IMG/VR virus record: IMGVR_UViG_3300009146_000017
Span: 1-47,401 of that record
Reading direction: 5' to 3' (one strand)
From: a virus
DNA length: 47,401 nt
Shown here: piece after piece, positions 1 to 6,621 of the stretch
Numbering within the stretch: position 1 is the first letter of the stretch
Layout: each line of letters starts with the position of its first letter
Made by a program: the position numbers and the translations under genes
Notes under the pieces: generated by a model
What the model saw: only the letters and a program-made list of their open reading frames with translations
Told to the model about the DNA's origin: nothing
Database searches by the model: none

Positions 1-9
1 CCCGATCGC
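1..9. repeat. 9-bp end repeat, left copy
   Basis: The first nine bases, CCCGATCGC, are identical to the last nine of the window. The methyltransferase gene reads through the junction in frame whether the nine bases are collapsed or kept, because nine is a multiple of three. This points to a circular or circularly permuted molecule cut at an arbitrary point. Confidence 0.8.
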
Positions 10-1233
10 CACCGCCGGGGGGGCCTCGCCCGGCTGCAGCGCCCCGGTGCCCTCGCCCCACACGTTGGGGCCGTTGGCTTGCGTCTGCTGGGTGCGGATC
101 CCGTAGGCCACGACCGGCGGGCGATCGGCGTCCATGGTGTAGCTGGTGCCGTCCTGGCGCACGCCCAGCCCCGGCTGGCGGTAGGCCCCGTCGCCGCTGC
201 GGTGCGTGGCATCGGGGTGGATGCTGTAGGCCACCAGGGCCTGCCGCCCCTCCCCGTCCTCGCTGGGAGTCGATCCTTCGGCTCTTCTGGCGTCCGCCCC
301 CTCGGACCGCAGCGCCGGGGCTACCTCGGGCGCGTAGGCCACCGCGTCGTGGCGCGTGGTGGACAGCGCGCCCGTGTAGTCCCCGGCCCGGGCCACCCAG
401 CTGCGCCCCCGCCCGGTGCCGGTGTGCGGGCTGTCGTCGCCCTGCTGCCAGGCGAAGGCCACCGCAGGGGGGTGGGCGCCCGCCGCCAGGGGGTGGCAGG
501 GATCCCCTACCTTCGGCTCGGAGTAGTTGAGGTGGCTGGTGACCTGGGTGGTGTCGAAGGGGAGGACCTGGGGGACGAACGTCATCCGCTCGACGTCGGG
601 CGCCCAGCTACGGCTTCCAGCGCCGCCGCCAAGGGTGCCGGCAAGATCCGGCCCCGCTTCTCGGCGCGGCGCAGGATCCCGGCGCAGGCTCTCGGGCTCA
701 AGGAGTACCGCTGCAGATGCTCCCCATGCTCCAAGATGTGCGACAACGAAGACGCGGCGGCGCCGTTGGGGCACTCCGAAATGACGGCCGTCGAGAACCC
801 TGAAGGCGTACCGAAACCCGCTGTGCCCCAACGCCCCGAGGAAGGCACCAAAGTCCCGTCCTCCTCCTGCCGACAGGAGGCCGGGGACATTTTCCATGAC
901 CAGCCAACGGGGCCGTAGGCGGCCAGCCAGCCGAGCGAACTCGAAGAGCAGGCGACCATCGTCGCCATCCATTCCCGCTCGCTCTCCAGCGACCGAGTAG
1001 TCCTGGCACGGGGGCCCGCCGACGAGGAGCTCAATTCCTCCGAGTCGCTCCACAGTCTCAGCTGTGATGGCGGTTGCGTCGCCGAGGTTCGGGACATCAG
1101 GGAAACGCTCCTTCAGGACGGCGGCGCAGAACGGATCGATCTCAGCGAAGGCGACCGGTGTCCACCCCAGCCGGGTGAACGCCAGATCTGCCGCCCCGAT
1201 GCCGGAGAAGACGCTCAGGTAGCGCAGCGTCAT
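1..1233 (-). CDS. DNA (cytosine-5) methyltransferase, N-terminal part (gene continues at 47401)
   Basis: This is the first 411 codons of a C5 cytosine DNA methyltransferase, which transfers methyl from S-adenosylmethionine to cytosine in a specific DNA site. Visible motifs are the SAM-binding FSGIG (residues 9-13), catalytic GGPPCQ with Cys76, ENVPG (114-118) and QRRRRVF (156-162). Residues from about 170 onwards form a long target-recognition region rich in short repeated segments of the type VAYG/VAFA, as often seen in phage enzymes. Motifs IX and X lie at the other end of the window (46925-47401); joined, the protein is about 566-569 residues. The ATG overlaps the stop of the preceding gene (ATGA). 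A likely role is protection from host restriction. The family is certain; the target site cannot be read from sequence. Confidence 0.93.
   Translation of the reverse strand, partial: MTLRYLSVFSGIGAADLAFTRLGWTPVAFAEIDPFCAAVLKERFPDVPNLGDATAITAETVERLGGIELLVGGPPCQDYSVAGERAGMDGDDGRLLFEFARLAGRLRPRWLVMENVPGLLSAGGGRDFGAFLGALGHSGFRYAFRVLDGRHFGVPQRRRRVFVVAHLGAWGASAAVLLEPESLRRDPAPRREAGPDLAGTLGGGAGSRSWAPDVERMTFVPQVLPFDTTQVTSHLNYSEPKVGDPCHPLAAGAHPPAVAFAWQQGDDSPHTGTGRGRSWVARAGDYTGALSTTRHDAVAYAPEVAPALRSEGADARRAEGSTPSEDGEGRQALVAYSIHPDATHRSGDGAYRQPGLGVRQDGTSYTMDADRPPVVAYGIRTQQTQANGPNVWGEGTGALQPGEAPPAVAIG
267..285. repeat. Dispersed palindrome, copy 1
   Basis: GAGTCGATCCTTCGGCTCT forms a 7-bp stem (one G-T pair) with a TCCT loop. 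The same 19 bases occur at 16240-16258, and a longer version with the same 11-base core CGATCCTTCGG is at 8783-8806. This copy lies in frame inside the methyltransferase target-recognition region. Confidence 0.6.
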
Positions 1234-1532
1234 CGCAGGGGCGGCTCGATCTGGCCCGCCTCGACCACCTGATCCCACGCGCTCGGCTGCGCCCCGGCGC
1301 CCGCCTTCCACCAGTCCTCGGGCACCGCCGAGAGGTGCCAGTGGGGCGCCAGCGGCTCCCCGTCCGCCAGCAGCTGCAGCCGGGCGGTCAGCAGGGCCAT
1401 CGCGGCGCTGGGGGCCTCGATCGTCTCGAGCCACCAGCACCGTTGGCTCGTACTGCCCGGATCGGACAGCACCCGCACCTTGTAGCGCCCGGATCCGTCG
1501 TCGGCACTCGCCGTGTTCCTCGCCAGGGTCAT
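1230..1532 (-). CDS. Hypothetical protein, 100 aa
   Basis: I do not recognise this protein. It is acidic to neutral, with a core containing RYKVRVLSD, a double tryptophan (CWWLETIEAP) and a helical MALLTARLQLLADG segment, and no membrane segment. The ATG at 1532 was chosen over an in-frame upstream start because it carries the GAAAGGGAACGTGCGATG start motif shared with seven other sites in this block. Its stop overlaps the methyltransferase start by 4 bp, so the two are probably translationally coupled. Confidence 0.75.
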   Translation of the reverse strand: MTLARNTASADDGSGRYKVRVLSDPGSTSQRCWWLETIEAPSAAMALLTARLQLLADGEPLAPHWHLSAVPEDWWKAGAGAQPSAWDQVVEAGQIEPPLR

Positions 1533-1584
1533 CGCACGTTCCCTTTCGCCCAGGCCGGCCGTCGAGCGGCCTCCGGGCCTCAGG

Positions 1585-1603
1585 AGTATACCCACAAAGT
1601 GGG
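1585..1603 (-). promoter_or_regulatory. Possible promoter element with dyad
   Basis: Reading leftward, a good -10 hexamer TATACT (1590-1585) is preceded directly by the inverted repeat CCCACTTTGTGGG (1603-1591). No convincing -35 is seen at 16-18 bp. It lies between the strong terminator at 1630-1662 and the gene starting at 1532, where a new promoter for that gene and the methyltransferase would be expected. The dyad could be an operator. Confidence 0.35.
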
Positions 1604-1629
1604 TGGCGGATCCGGCCGATGACAGACAC

Positions 1630-1662
1630 AAAAAAGGGGGGGGCGACAGCTGTCGCCCCCCC
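1630..1662 (-). terminator. Rho-independent terminator
   Basis: A perfect 26-bp palindrome at 1637-1662 (arms GGGGGGGCGACAG and CTGTCGCCCCCCC) is followed on the minus strand by six T residues. It sits 20 bp downstream of the stop of the gene at 1682-2095 and fits a canonical intrinsic terminator for leftward transcription. Confidence 0.85.
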
Positions 1663-1681
1663 TCGGTTGTGCTTTTATGCG

Positions 1682-2095
1682 TTATCGAAACCGCTCGGGC
1701 TCATACTCCGGGCCGAGGCGGACGAGGAGGGCCGTCGCCTGATCGAGCGCCCCCCTGGCGTCGGCGCGGTCGCCGGAGTGCATCCCGTCCGCGAGCCGGC
1801 GCAGCGCGGCGTACAGTTCTCGGGCGTCGCTGCGGACGCCCCCCGCGTCCGTCGCCGCCGCCGCGTCCGGCCCCCGCTCGTCCAGCAGGAACAGCGGCCA
1901 GACCTGATTGAGCCCGCCGGAGTGGACGCAGCGCAGCTTGCCGGCGCGCTCCAGCCGGTACAGCTCGTCCTTGACGGACTGCCACGACGCGGCCCCGAGC
2001 AGGTCGGCCACCTCCTCGAAGCGCAGGTAGGGCTTCGGGCCGTTCTCCCACCGGGGCCAGCGGCGCCGCAGCGCGGCGAGTATGTCGTCGTCCAC
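1682..2095 (-). CDS. Putative winged-helix-like protein, 137 aa
   Basis: The function is unknown. Residues about 15-60 (PYLRFEEVADLL, then SVKDELYRLERAGKLRCV) look like a small winged-helix DNA-binding fold: a helix, a partner helix ending in the classic LERAGKL turn, and a wing-like HSGGLNQVWPLFLL. The C-terminal half is helical. The GTG at 2095 is preferred to an upstream ATG because of the well-spaced GAGG and because its leader (2092-2113) matches the leader of the gene at 2225-2410 in 19 of 22 positions. A terminator follows the gene directly, so it ends a transcription unit. Confidence 0.65.
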   Translation of the reverse strand: MDDDILAALRRRWPRWENGPKPYLRFEEVADLLGAASWQSVKDELYRLERAGKLRCVHSGGLNQVWPLFLLDERGPDAAAATDAGGVRSDARELYAALRRLADGMHSGDRADARGALDQATALLVRLGPEYEPERFR

Positions 2096-2224
2096 CTGGA
2101 ACCTCGTTTCTTGAACCCTAGTGCGAGTTACTTTTCGTGAGGGCCAGGGCGTCAGGGCGCACTCCCCCACTCCCATCTCCGCACCCGGCGGGCCAATCCT
2201 CTACACCCCGCAGCGCGAATAGGG

Positions 2225-2410
2225 TCAGTCGGTCGCGTACAGCGCCCGCAGGAACGCCAGGGCGTCGGCCTGGAGCGGGTGCCCGTCCTTGCAGGCGACC
2301 CGGCTCACCCGCTCGATCTCGTCTGCGGTGATGCCCATCAGGAAGGCGGTCGGCGCCTCCGGCCCGTCCTTCCACTCCCGCAACAGCGCCGCCGCCGTCC
2401 TCTCGGCCAC
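2225..2410 (-). CDS. Hypothetical small protein, 61 aa
   Basis: Not recognised. It is a small, mostly helical protein (VAERTAAALLREWKDG at the start, ADALAFLRALYATD at the end) with one cysteine and no membrane segment. The GTG at 2410 is chosen because it shares the leader CAAGAAAYGRGGTTYCAGG with the next gene in the unit; an in-frame ATG four codons upstream is the alternative. A 129-bp gap before the following gene holds no obvious feature apart from that repeated leader. Confidence 0.6.
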   Translation of the reverse strand: MAERTAAALLREWKDGPEAPTAFLMGITADEIERVSRVACKDGHPLQADALAFLRALYATD

Positions 2411-2442
2411 CTGAAACCCCATTTCTTGCGCGCTAAGTGCCG

Positions 2443-2856
2443 CTAACGCTCGTCGTCGACGGCGATGCCCATCGCAGCCAACGCATCTTCCACGTCGAGG
2501 CGGAACAGCAGCGCCGCCCGGTCGGGCATCGGCACCAGCTCCTCGGCGGGCGGCTGGGGGGCGTTGGGGCTGTGGGCCAGGACGTCCAGGGCCAGCCGGT
2601 AGTCGGTCACCCGGCGGTGGGCGGCGCACTCGTCCTCGACGTACTCGCTCAGGGTCATGCCCCGCACGGCCCCGTCGCGCAGGTCGGTCGCCACCCGGTC
2701 GGCGGTGGTCTGCACGTCGTGGGCGTAGGCGGCGGCGAGCAGGCGCCGGGCCACTTCCACCGCGCCCAGCTGCCAGACCTCGGGCCAGGATGCGTAGGCC
2801 CCCGCCAGGTCCGGCGGGGGCAGCTGCATCGGGTAGGGGGGCCGGGGGGCGGTCAC
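2443..2856 (-). CDS. Hypothetical protein, 137 aa
   Basis: Not recognised. After a proline-rich start it is helical (WPEVWQLGAVEVARRLLAAAYAHDV), with the acidic stretch TLSEYVEDECAAHRRVTDYR and a C-terminal LFRLDVEDALAAMGI. The GTG at 2856 overlaps the stop of the preceding small membrane protein gene (GTGA), which fixes the start better than the longer open frame. No membrane segment and no metal-binding cluster are present. Confidence 0.7.
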   Translation of the reverse strand: MTAPRPPYPMQLPPPDLAGAYASWPEVWQLGAVEVARRLLAAAYAHDVQTTADRVATDLRDGAVRGMTLSEYVEDECAAHRRVTDYRLALDVLAHSPNAPQPPAEELVPMPDRAALLFRLDVEDALAAMGIAVDDER

Positions 2857-3032
2857 TTCCAGGTCCCCGTATCGAAGGACTCGGCGTCCTCGCGGCGTTG
2901 CTGGGGGGTGCGGCGCGCGTCGCGCTCCAGGGCCGCACACAGGCTCCCCGACCACCACGCCGCCAGGGCGATCCCGCCCACCAGGAAGAGCAGCCCGAGC
3001 AGCATCTGCAGCAGGGCCTCGACTCCGGTCAT
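2853..3032 (-). CDS. Small single-pass membrane protein, 59 aa
   Basis: One hydrophobic helix at residues 5-26 (LLQMLLGLLFLVGGIALAAWW) is followed by a charged, arginine-rich tail, suggesting an inner-membrane protein with a cytoplasmic C-terminus. The ATG at 3032 carries the GAACGTGCGATG start motif and overlaps the stop of the previous membrane-protein gene (ATGA). Two adjacent small membrane proteins suggest a paired function, for example envelope modulation or superinfection exclusion, but nothing in the sequence decides this. Confidence 0.75.
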   Translation of the reverse strand: MTGVEALLQMLLGLLFLVGGIALAAWWSGSLCAALERDARRTPQQRREDAESFDTGTWK

Positions 3033-3244
3033 CGCACGTTCCTCTTTCGCTTCAGTGGTAGGGGGGCGGTCAGGTAGCGGGGCCAGTCGTGGCGGTAGGC
3101 GAGCCACTCGTAGAGCAGCCACAGCGGCACGGTGAGCCACCAGTACCACGCGGCCAGGGCCAGGGTCACGCCACCGGCGATCCCCAGCCCGGCCCACGCG
3201 ATGGGGCCGATGAAGGCCCCCGCCAGCACCAGGGCGACTCTCAC
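3029..3244 (-). CDS. Small two-helix membrane protein, 71 aa
   Basis: Two predicted membrane helices (about residues 3-32, and WYWWLTVPLWLLYEWLAY at 33-50) precede a basic C-terminus ending KRKRNVR. The GTG at 3244 overlaps the stop of the zinc-cluster protein gene (GTGA). The last codons, AAC GTG CGA TGA, are the start motif of the next gene read in another frame, so the two starts and stops are tightly linked. Confidence 0.72.
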   Translation of the reverse strand: MRVALVLAGAFIGPIAWAGLGIAGGVTLALAAWYWWLTVPLWLLYEWLAYRHDWPRYLTAPLPLKRKRNVR

Positions 3245-3873
3245 GCCTCGGCCTCGTTCCGGCACTCCGGGGTGCAGAACCCCTCGGGGGTCACCCGGGT
3301 GCCGCCCGCCAGGGGGGCGTGGCAGTACACGCAGCTGGTGCGCCCGGGGCCGACGACGCGCCCGGGGTCGAGGGCGTCGCTGATCTCCTGCATGGTGGCG
3401 ACGGCCTCGTCCCACTCGGCCTCGCCCTCGGGCACGATGTGCGACCAGAAGGTGTCCTCTGGCCCCTCCTGGATGTCCACCGCCGCCCAGTGGGCGAGAT
3501 CCCGCAGCAACCGCCACTGCTTCGGGGTGAGGGTGATCTTCACCTCCCCCCACCGCTGGACGGCGGCGGCGTCGGCCAGCCCGTGCTCGGCCACGTAGGC
3601 GCGCACGCTGCCCACCATGTCGTCGCCCGAGATGTCCCCTGACCCGCCGAACTGCTCCACGCCCTGGGCGTCGTCCATGCGGTATTCCCAGTCGCCCGTG
3701 CCGAAGTCGCGGAGCCACTGCGCCCACCCGTCGGCAAACGGCACGGCGACCGCGGCGTTCCCTTCCCAGTCCTGGAGCAGGCAGGGGATGCCCACCCGCT
3801 GCAGGGCCACCGCCATCGCTACGGCCCCCACGATCCGCTCCGGCTGCTCGTTCGTCCCGCTCGTCTCGGTCAT
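3241..3873 (-). CDS. Hypothetical protein with C-terminal zinc cluster, 210 aa
   Basis: Function unknown. The N-terminal half (VAMAVALQRVGIPCLLQDWEG onwards) and a middle helical part (LTPKQWRLLRDLAHWAAVDI) match nothing I know. The C-terminus has a four-cysteine cluster, CVYC followed by CTPEC about 19 residues later, which should bind zinc. The ATG at 3873 has the block's start motif and overlaps the stop of a 24-residue upstream reading frame (ATGA). It is followed by the two membrane protein genes, each overlapping by 4 bp. Confidence 0.75.
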   Translation of the reverse strand: MTETSGTNEQPERIVGAVAMAVALQRVGIPCLLQDWEGNAAVAVPFADGWAQWLRDFGTGDWEYRMDDAQGVEQFGGSGDISGDDMVGSVRAYVAEHGLADAAAVQRWGEVKITLTPKQWRLLRDLAHWAAVDIQEGPEDTFWSHIVPEGEAEWDEAVATMQEISDALDPGRVVGPGRTSCVYCHAPLAGGTRVTPEGFCTPECRNEAEA

Positions 3874-3944
3874 CGCACGTTCCCTCTCCCGGCAAAGCGC
3901 CGGCAATGCACGGCCTGGGCGTGCGGAGCTCGGCTCCGGCCCAT
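3870..3944 (-). CDS. Possible 24-aa leader peptide
   Basis: A short open frame, beginning MGRSRAPHAQ and ending GRGNVR, starts at an ATG preceded by a degenerate copy of the start motif (GAGGTGCGATG). It ends with a TGA that overlaps the next ATG (ATGA). It lies directly downstream of the structured RNA leader at 3965-4006. It may be a translated upstream frame that couples the leader to the gene at 3873, or simply a degraded duplicate of leader DNA. Confidence 0.35.
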   Translation of the reverse strand: MGRSRAPHAQAVHCRRFAGRGNVR

Positions 3945-4006
3945 CGCACCTCGGTTACCGTTTCGGCCCTTTTGGGCCATCATCGGGGGGGCCACACAGC
4001 CCCCGA
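3945..4006 (-). promoter_or_regulatory. Structured RNA leader, copy 3
   Basis: In minus-strand RNA sense, hairpin 1 is GGGGGC-UGUGUG-GCCCCC (4004-3987), followed by an 8-nt linker CCGAUGAU and hairpin 2, GGCCC-AAAA-GGGCC (3978-3965). A GAAA and a diverged start motif come next. The stems differ from the copies at 5365-5419 and 6286-6337, but the pairing, the hexaloop, the spacing and the following GAAA are kept. This is the pattern expected of a conserved cis-acting RNA. Confidence 0.7.
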
Positions 4007-4020
4007 CGGCGGGGCGCGGG

Positions 4021-4467
4021 TTACGCGCCCGGCTCGTCCTCCTCGTCCCCCGGATCGGACGGATCCTCCTTGTAGCGGTCGGACGGCGTCCAGACCCAGC
4101 TGCCCGCGCCAATCGGGTAGAGGCGGCGCGTCTGCCCATCGGCGCACAGCACATCCTCGCCGGGCCACACGTCCTCGTAGTCGGCCGGGTCCTCGCCCTC
4201 GGGGGCCTCTCCGATCTCCTCATTCCACATGACCACGGCGTCACGCGCCGGATCGTAGGCGGCGCGCCCCGTGGGGTAGTACTCCAGGTACTGAGCGCAC
4301 AGGGAGTCGGCGTTCTCCCGGTCGAACCAGGGGCGCAGGAACCCGTTCCAGTGCTCCCCTTCCACGTACCCGGTCAGCCCGGTGAACATATCGAAGATCT
4401 CGACCTCGCACGCCACCAGCCCCCACTCGGCCGCCCGCGCCGTCTCAGCGTTCTCCGCATTGGTCAT
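4021..4467 (-). CDS. Hypothetical acidic protein, 148 aa
   Basis: A strongly acidic protein of unknown function. Its core has aromatic-rich segments (GEHWNGFLRPWFDRENADSL, YLEYYP, AYDPARDAVVMWNEEIGE), and the C-terminus is almost all D, E, P and G. The overall charge recalls DNA-mimic or restriction-inhibitor proteins found in phage accessory regions, but no family match can be claimed. The ATG at 4467 carries the GAAAGGAACGTGCGATG start motif. Confidence 0.72.
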   Translation of the reverse strand: MTNAENAETARAAEWGLVACEVEIFDMFTGLTGYVEGEHWNGFLRPWFDRENADSLCAQYLEYYPTGRAAYDPARDAVVMWNEEIGEAPEGEDPADYEDVWPGEDVLCADGQTRRLYPIGAGSWVWTPSDRYKEDPSDPGDEEDEPGA

Positions 4468-4503
4468 CGCACGTTCCTTTCGCGCAGTGTTGGTTGGGGG
4501 GGA

Positions 4504-5364
4504 TTACTCCCCCCGGTAGAGCCGGTGCGCCGTCGCCAGCATGGCGTCAGCGGTCAGCCCGAACCCGTCTCCGATCAGGTGGGCATTGCGCCCGGTCTGC
4601 TCCAGGGTCCAATCCCAGCTGTCCGTCCCGCCGTCTGCCATGGTCAGCACGCGCCGTCCGGGCAGATCCACCAGGATGACCGTTCCGGCGTTGGTCAGCC
4701 GGATGGTGGCGGGGATCTCCAGCCGGTGGAAGAGGGCGTGCGTGCTATCGCGTGGCTCACCGGCCGCCGCCGGGTTGGCCTCCATCTCGGCCTGATCGAT
4801 CTGGTCCTGCGTCACGCCCCACTGATCGTGCGCGGGATCGGTCACGCACTGAAACTGGTAGTCCACGCCCGGCATGGTGACCTCCACCGCGCGCCCCTCG
4901 TCCCCGCACACGGCGCACTGCCGATGCCACGGCAGGACCTCGTCCTCGTCCTCCTCACGGGTCTCGCCCGGCGCCAGCGGCCGCACCTTCAGGCGCGGCG
5001 ACTGCCCGGGCAGGTTGTAGAAGGTCACCACCATCCCGGCCGCCTCCAGACGGGCCATCGCCTCCCGGAGCAGCTGCCACTGCTCGGCGCCCGGGATGGG
5101 CGGCTCGTTCCAGACGTATTCGACCTCGCCCCCCGGGCGCACCGTCTGCAGATCGAACAGGGGCCAATCCCGCAGCGGCCCGAGCAGATCCCAGATCGGC
5201 ATCCCGGTGTTGACGTTCCGCGTCGCTTCGCTCATCGCACGTTCCTCTCGGGTGATGTCGCGGCGCAGCCGCGTCGCTTCTTCGGCGTGGCCCGGGACGC
5301 GATCCCAGCCGCCCGCTTCCAGCTGCTGCAGGCGCGCCCGCATCCAGGACAGGGAGTCGGTCAT
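4504..5364 (-). CDS. Hypothetical zinc-cluster protein, 286 aa, with internal second start
   Basis: Unknown function. Residues 1-43 are a short helical region. A second copy of the start motif then gives an in-frame ATG at 5235, allowing a 243-residue form. The body contains a helical QWQLLREAMARLEAAGM segment, a Cys cluster CAVCG followed by CVTDPAHD near the middle, and a C-terminal beta-rich part (RLTNAGTVILVDLPGRRVLTM). The first start lies downstream of structured RNA leader copy 2. Either one gene makes two products, or two once-separate genes have fused after loss of a stop codon. Confidence 0.75.
   Translation of the reverse strand: MTDSLSWMRARLQQLEAGGWDRVPGHAEEATRLRRDITREERAMSEATRNVNTGMPIWDLLGPLRDWPLFDLQTVRPGGEVEYVWNEPPIPGAEQWQLLREAMARLEAAGMVVTFYNLPGQSPRLKVRPLAPGETREEDEDEVLPWHRQCAVCGDEGRAVEVTMPGVDYQFQCVTDPAHDQWGVTQDQIDQAEMEANPAAAGEPRDSTHALFHRLEIPATIRLTNAGTVILVDLPGRRVLTMADGGTDSWDWTLEQTGRNAHLIGDGFGLTADAMLATAHRLYRGE
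5233..5250 (-). promoter_or_regulatory. Internal copy of start motif
   Basis: GAGAGGAACGTGCGATG ends at an in-frame ATG (5235) 43 codons inside the gene at 4504-5364. It matches the motif in front of the other genes of this block, including the otherwise unconstrained spacer ACGTGCG, so it is probably an active second initiation site. Confidence 0.6.
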
Positions 5365-5419
5365 CGCACGTTCCCTTTCGGCGCTTTTGCGCCATCGTCA
5401 GAGGGGCCACACAGCCCCT
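5365..5419 (-). promoter_or_regulatory. Structured RNA leader, copy 2
   Basis: In minus-strand sense, hairpin 1 is AGGGGC-UGUGUG-GCCCCU (5419-5402), the linker is CUGACGAU, and hairpin 2 is GGCGC-AAAA-GCGCC (5393-5380). It runs straight into GAAAGGGAACGUGCGAUG, the start of the gene at 5364. Compared with copies 1 and 3, most stem pairs are changed with their partners while both loops and the spacing are retained. Confidence 0.75.
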
Positions 5420-5439
5420 GAGGGCGGGCGTACCGGCGG

Positions 5440-6285
5440 CTAATGCAGCCGGTACGTCACTGGAGTGGACTTGCCCCAGCACTGGCGGCAGTCAAGGCAG
5501 GCGCCCCCCTGGCTACTACTCGGGCAGTTGTACCCCTGCGCCGCCGCGCCCGTGCCAGCACTCAGACCCATGACCACGGGGGGCGCAACGTTGAGGTGCA
5601 GGGCAGACGGGCGAACGGCGACGTTGCCCAGCTGGTTCAGCGTCTGCAGGACCGGGAGCAGGCGACGCACCGCGCCCCCCTGATACGAGCGGGTAGGGAT
5701 CCAGAAGCGAACGTCCGGCAACTGCTCGCAGACGGCCTGCCACATGGCGGCGTACTGCGGACTGAACATATCGCCCGAGTCATGGACGCGAAAGAAGGGG
5801 ATGCGCCGCGAACGCGTTGGCGGCAGGGCGTAGTCCATGGGCGCCCCCGCTGCGACGGCGGCCGCGTGCTTCTGGGCGGCAACGGTGCGGGTAGCCCAGC
5901 GGATGGCGTCCACCATGACGGCTACCCACTCATCCTGCCCCTCTTTGGTCATGAGACAGCGCAGCGTCCAGTCGCGACGGGCGGTCTGCGCCTCCCTGAC
6001 GCTGCGGTACCCGTACGAGCCGCCTCGCTTGACCAGGGTATCGCTCTTATGGTGCTTCTTGACCGACTCCGGATTGGCATAGCACCCATCACAGATCGCC
6101 GCGTTGCCCAGGGCATCGGCACCACTGACCGCAAAGGGACACATCCCTTTGGCGTTGCCCAGCTGGACGTTCCCGGCCGGGAGGCTCCAGCTATAGCCCG
6201 GCATCTTGCGCGGTTTGGTCAACAGGGCTCGATTGGTTCCCGGTACGACCGGGATCCCTCTCTTGAACCACTCGCTACGATCCAT
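5440..6285 (-). CDS. Gp88-family protein, 281 aa
   Basis: This resembles the phage gene-product-88 family known from actinobacteriophages such as L5; its biochemical role is not established. Seen here are a cysteine set in the N-terminal third (Cys49 and CDGC at 65-68, after GNAKGMCPFAVSG), a conserved-looking FFRVHDSGDMFS segment in the middle, the strand PDVRFWIPTRSY, and a second C-terminal cluster (CPSSSQGG, then CLDCRQCWG) that could hold a metal or iron-sulfur centre. The ATG at 6285 follows structured RNA leader copy 1 and the start motif. It is the largest accessory protein of the block after the methyltransferase and the 4504-5364 protein. Confidence 0.7.
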   Translation of the reverse strand: MDRSEWFKRGIPVVPGTNRALLTKPRKMPGYSWSLPAGNVQLGNAKGMCPFAVSGADALGNAAICDGCYANPESVKKHHKSDTLVKRGGSYGYRSVREAQTARRDWTLRCLMTKEGQDEWVAVMVDAIRWATRTVAAQKHAAAVAAGAPMDYALPPTRSRRIPFFRVHDSGDMFSPQYAAMWQAVCEQLPDVRFWIPTRSYQGGAVRRLLPVLQTLNQLGNVAVRPSALHLNVAPPVVMGLSAGTGAAAQGYNCPSSSQGGACLDCRQCWGKSTPVTYRLH

Positions 6286-6337
6286 CGCACGTTCCCTTTC
6301 GCCGTTTCCGGCTCATCAGTGACGGCACACACCGTCA
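6286..6337 (-). promoter_or_regulatory. Structured RNA leader, copy 1
   Basis: In minus-strand sense, hairpin 1 is UGACGG-UGUGUG-CCGUCA (6337-6320), the linker is CUGAUGA, and hairpin 2 is GCCG-GAAA-CGGC (6312-6301), followed directly by GAAAGGGAACGUGCGAUG of the Gp88-family gene. Its stems share little sequence with copies 2 and 3, yet form the same two hairpins with the same hexaloop. Confidence 0.75.
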
Positions 6338-6347
6338 GAGGGGCGCG

Positions 6348-6554
6348 TTACCCGGAGTAGGATCCGGTGTCCAGGTAACGCTGGCGCTTCCACTCGGCAT
6401 CCCACATCCGCGGCCCCTCCCCGGGCTGACGGGGGAACAGCCGGTTCCACTGCGCCGCCGTCCGGTTCGGGTGCAACACCTGGCAGTAGCGGCAGTACCG
6501 GCCTCGCGTGCCTCGCCCGGGATGCGCCGCGCCACAGTTCCAGCATTCACTCAT
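6348..6554 (-). CDS. Small zinc-ribbon protein, 68 aa
   Basis: The N-terminus holds two cysteine pairs, CWNC (residues 4-7) and CRYC (21-24), forming a zinc ribbon; the rest is helical and tryptophan-rich (AAQWNRLFP, MWDAEWKRQRYLD). HNH-like histidines are not present, so a nuclease role is not supported. It is the first gene of the leftward block, 32 nt downstream of the predicted transcription start at about 6586, and carries the start motif GGAAGGAACGTGCGATG. Confidence 0.8.
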   Translation of the reverse strand: MSECWNCGAAHPGRGTRGRYCRYCQVLHPNRTAAQWNRLFPRQPGEGPRMWDAEWKRQRYLDTGSYSG

Positions 6555-6592
6555 CGCACGTTCCTTCCGCGTGTGTTCCGCCCTGCACCCCG

Positions 6593-6621
6593 ACTATAGC
6601 GGGTGCTTAGTGCGACCGCAA
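6593..6621 (-). promoter_or_regulatory. Sigma-70-type promoter for the leftward accessory block
   Basis: On the minus strand, TTGCGG (6621-6616), a 17-bp spacer and TATAGT (6598-6593) form a good promoter reading into the zinc-ribbon gene at 6554. The sequence AGTGCGACCG (6609-6618), found at three other regulatory places in the genome, overlaps the -35 and spacer, so this promoter is probably controlled by the same DNA-binding protein. Confidence 0.7.
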
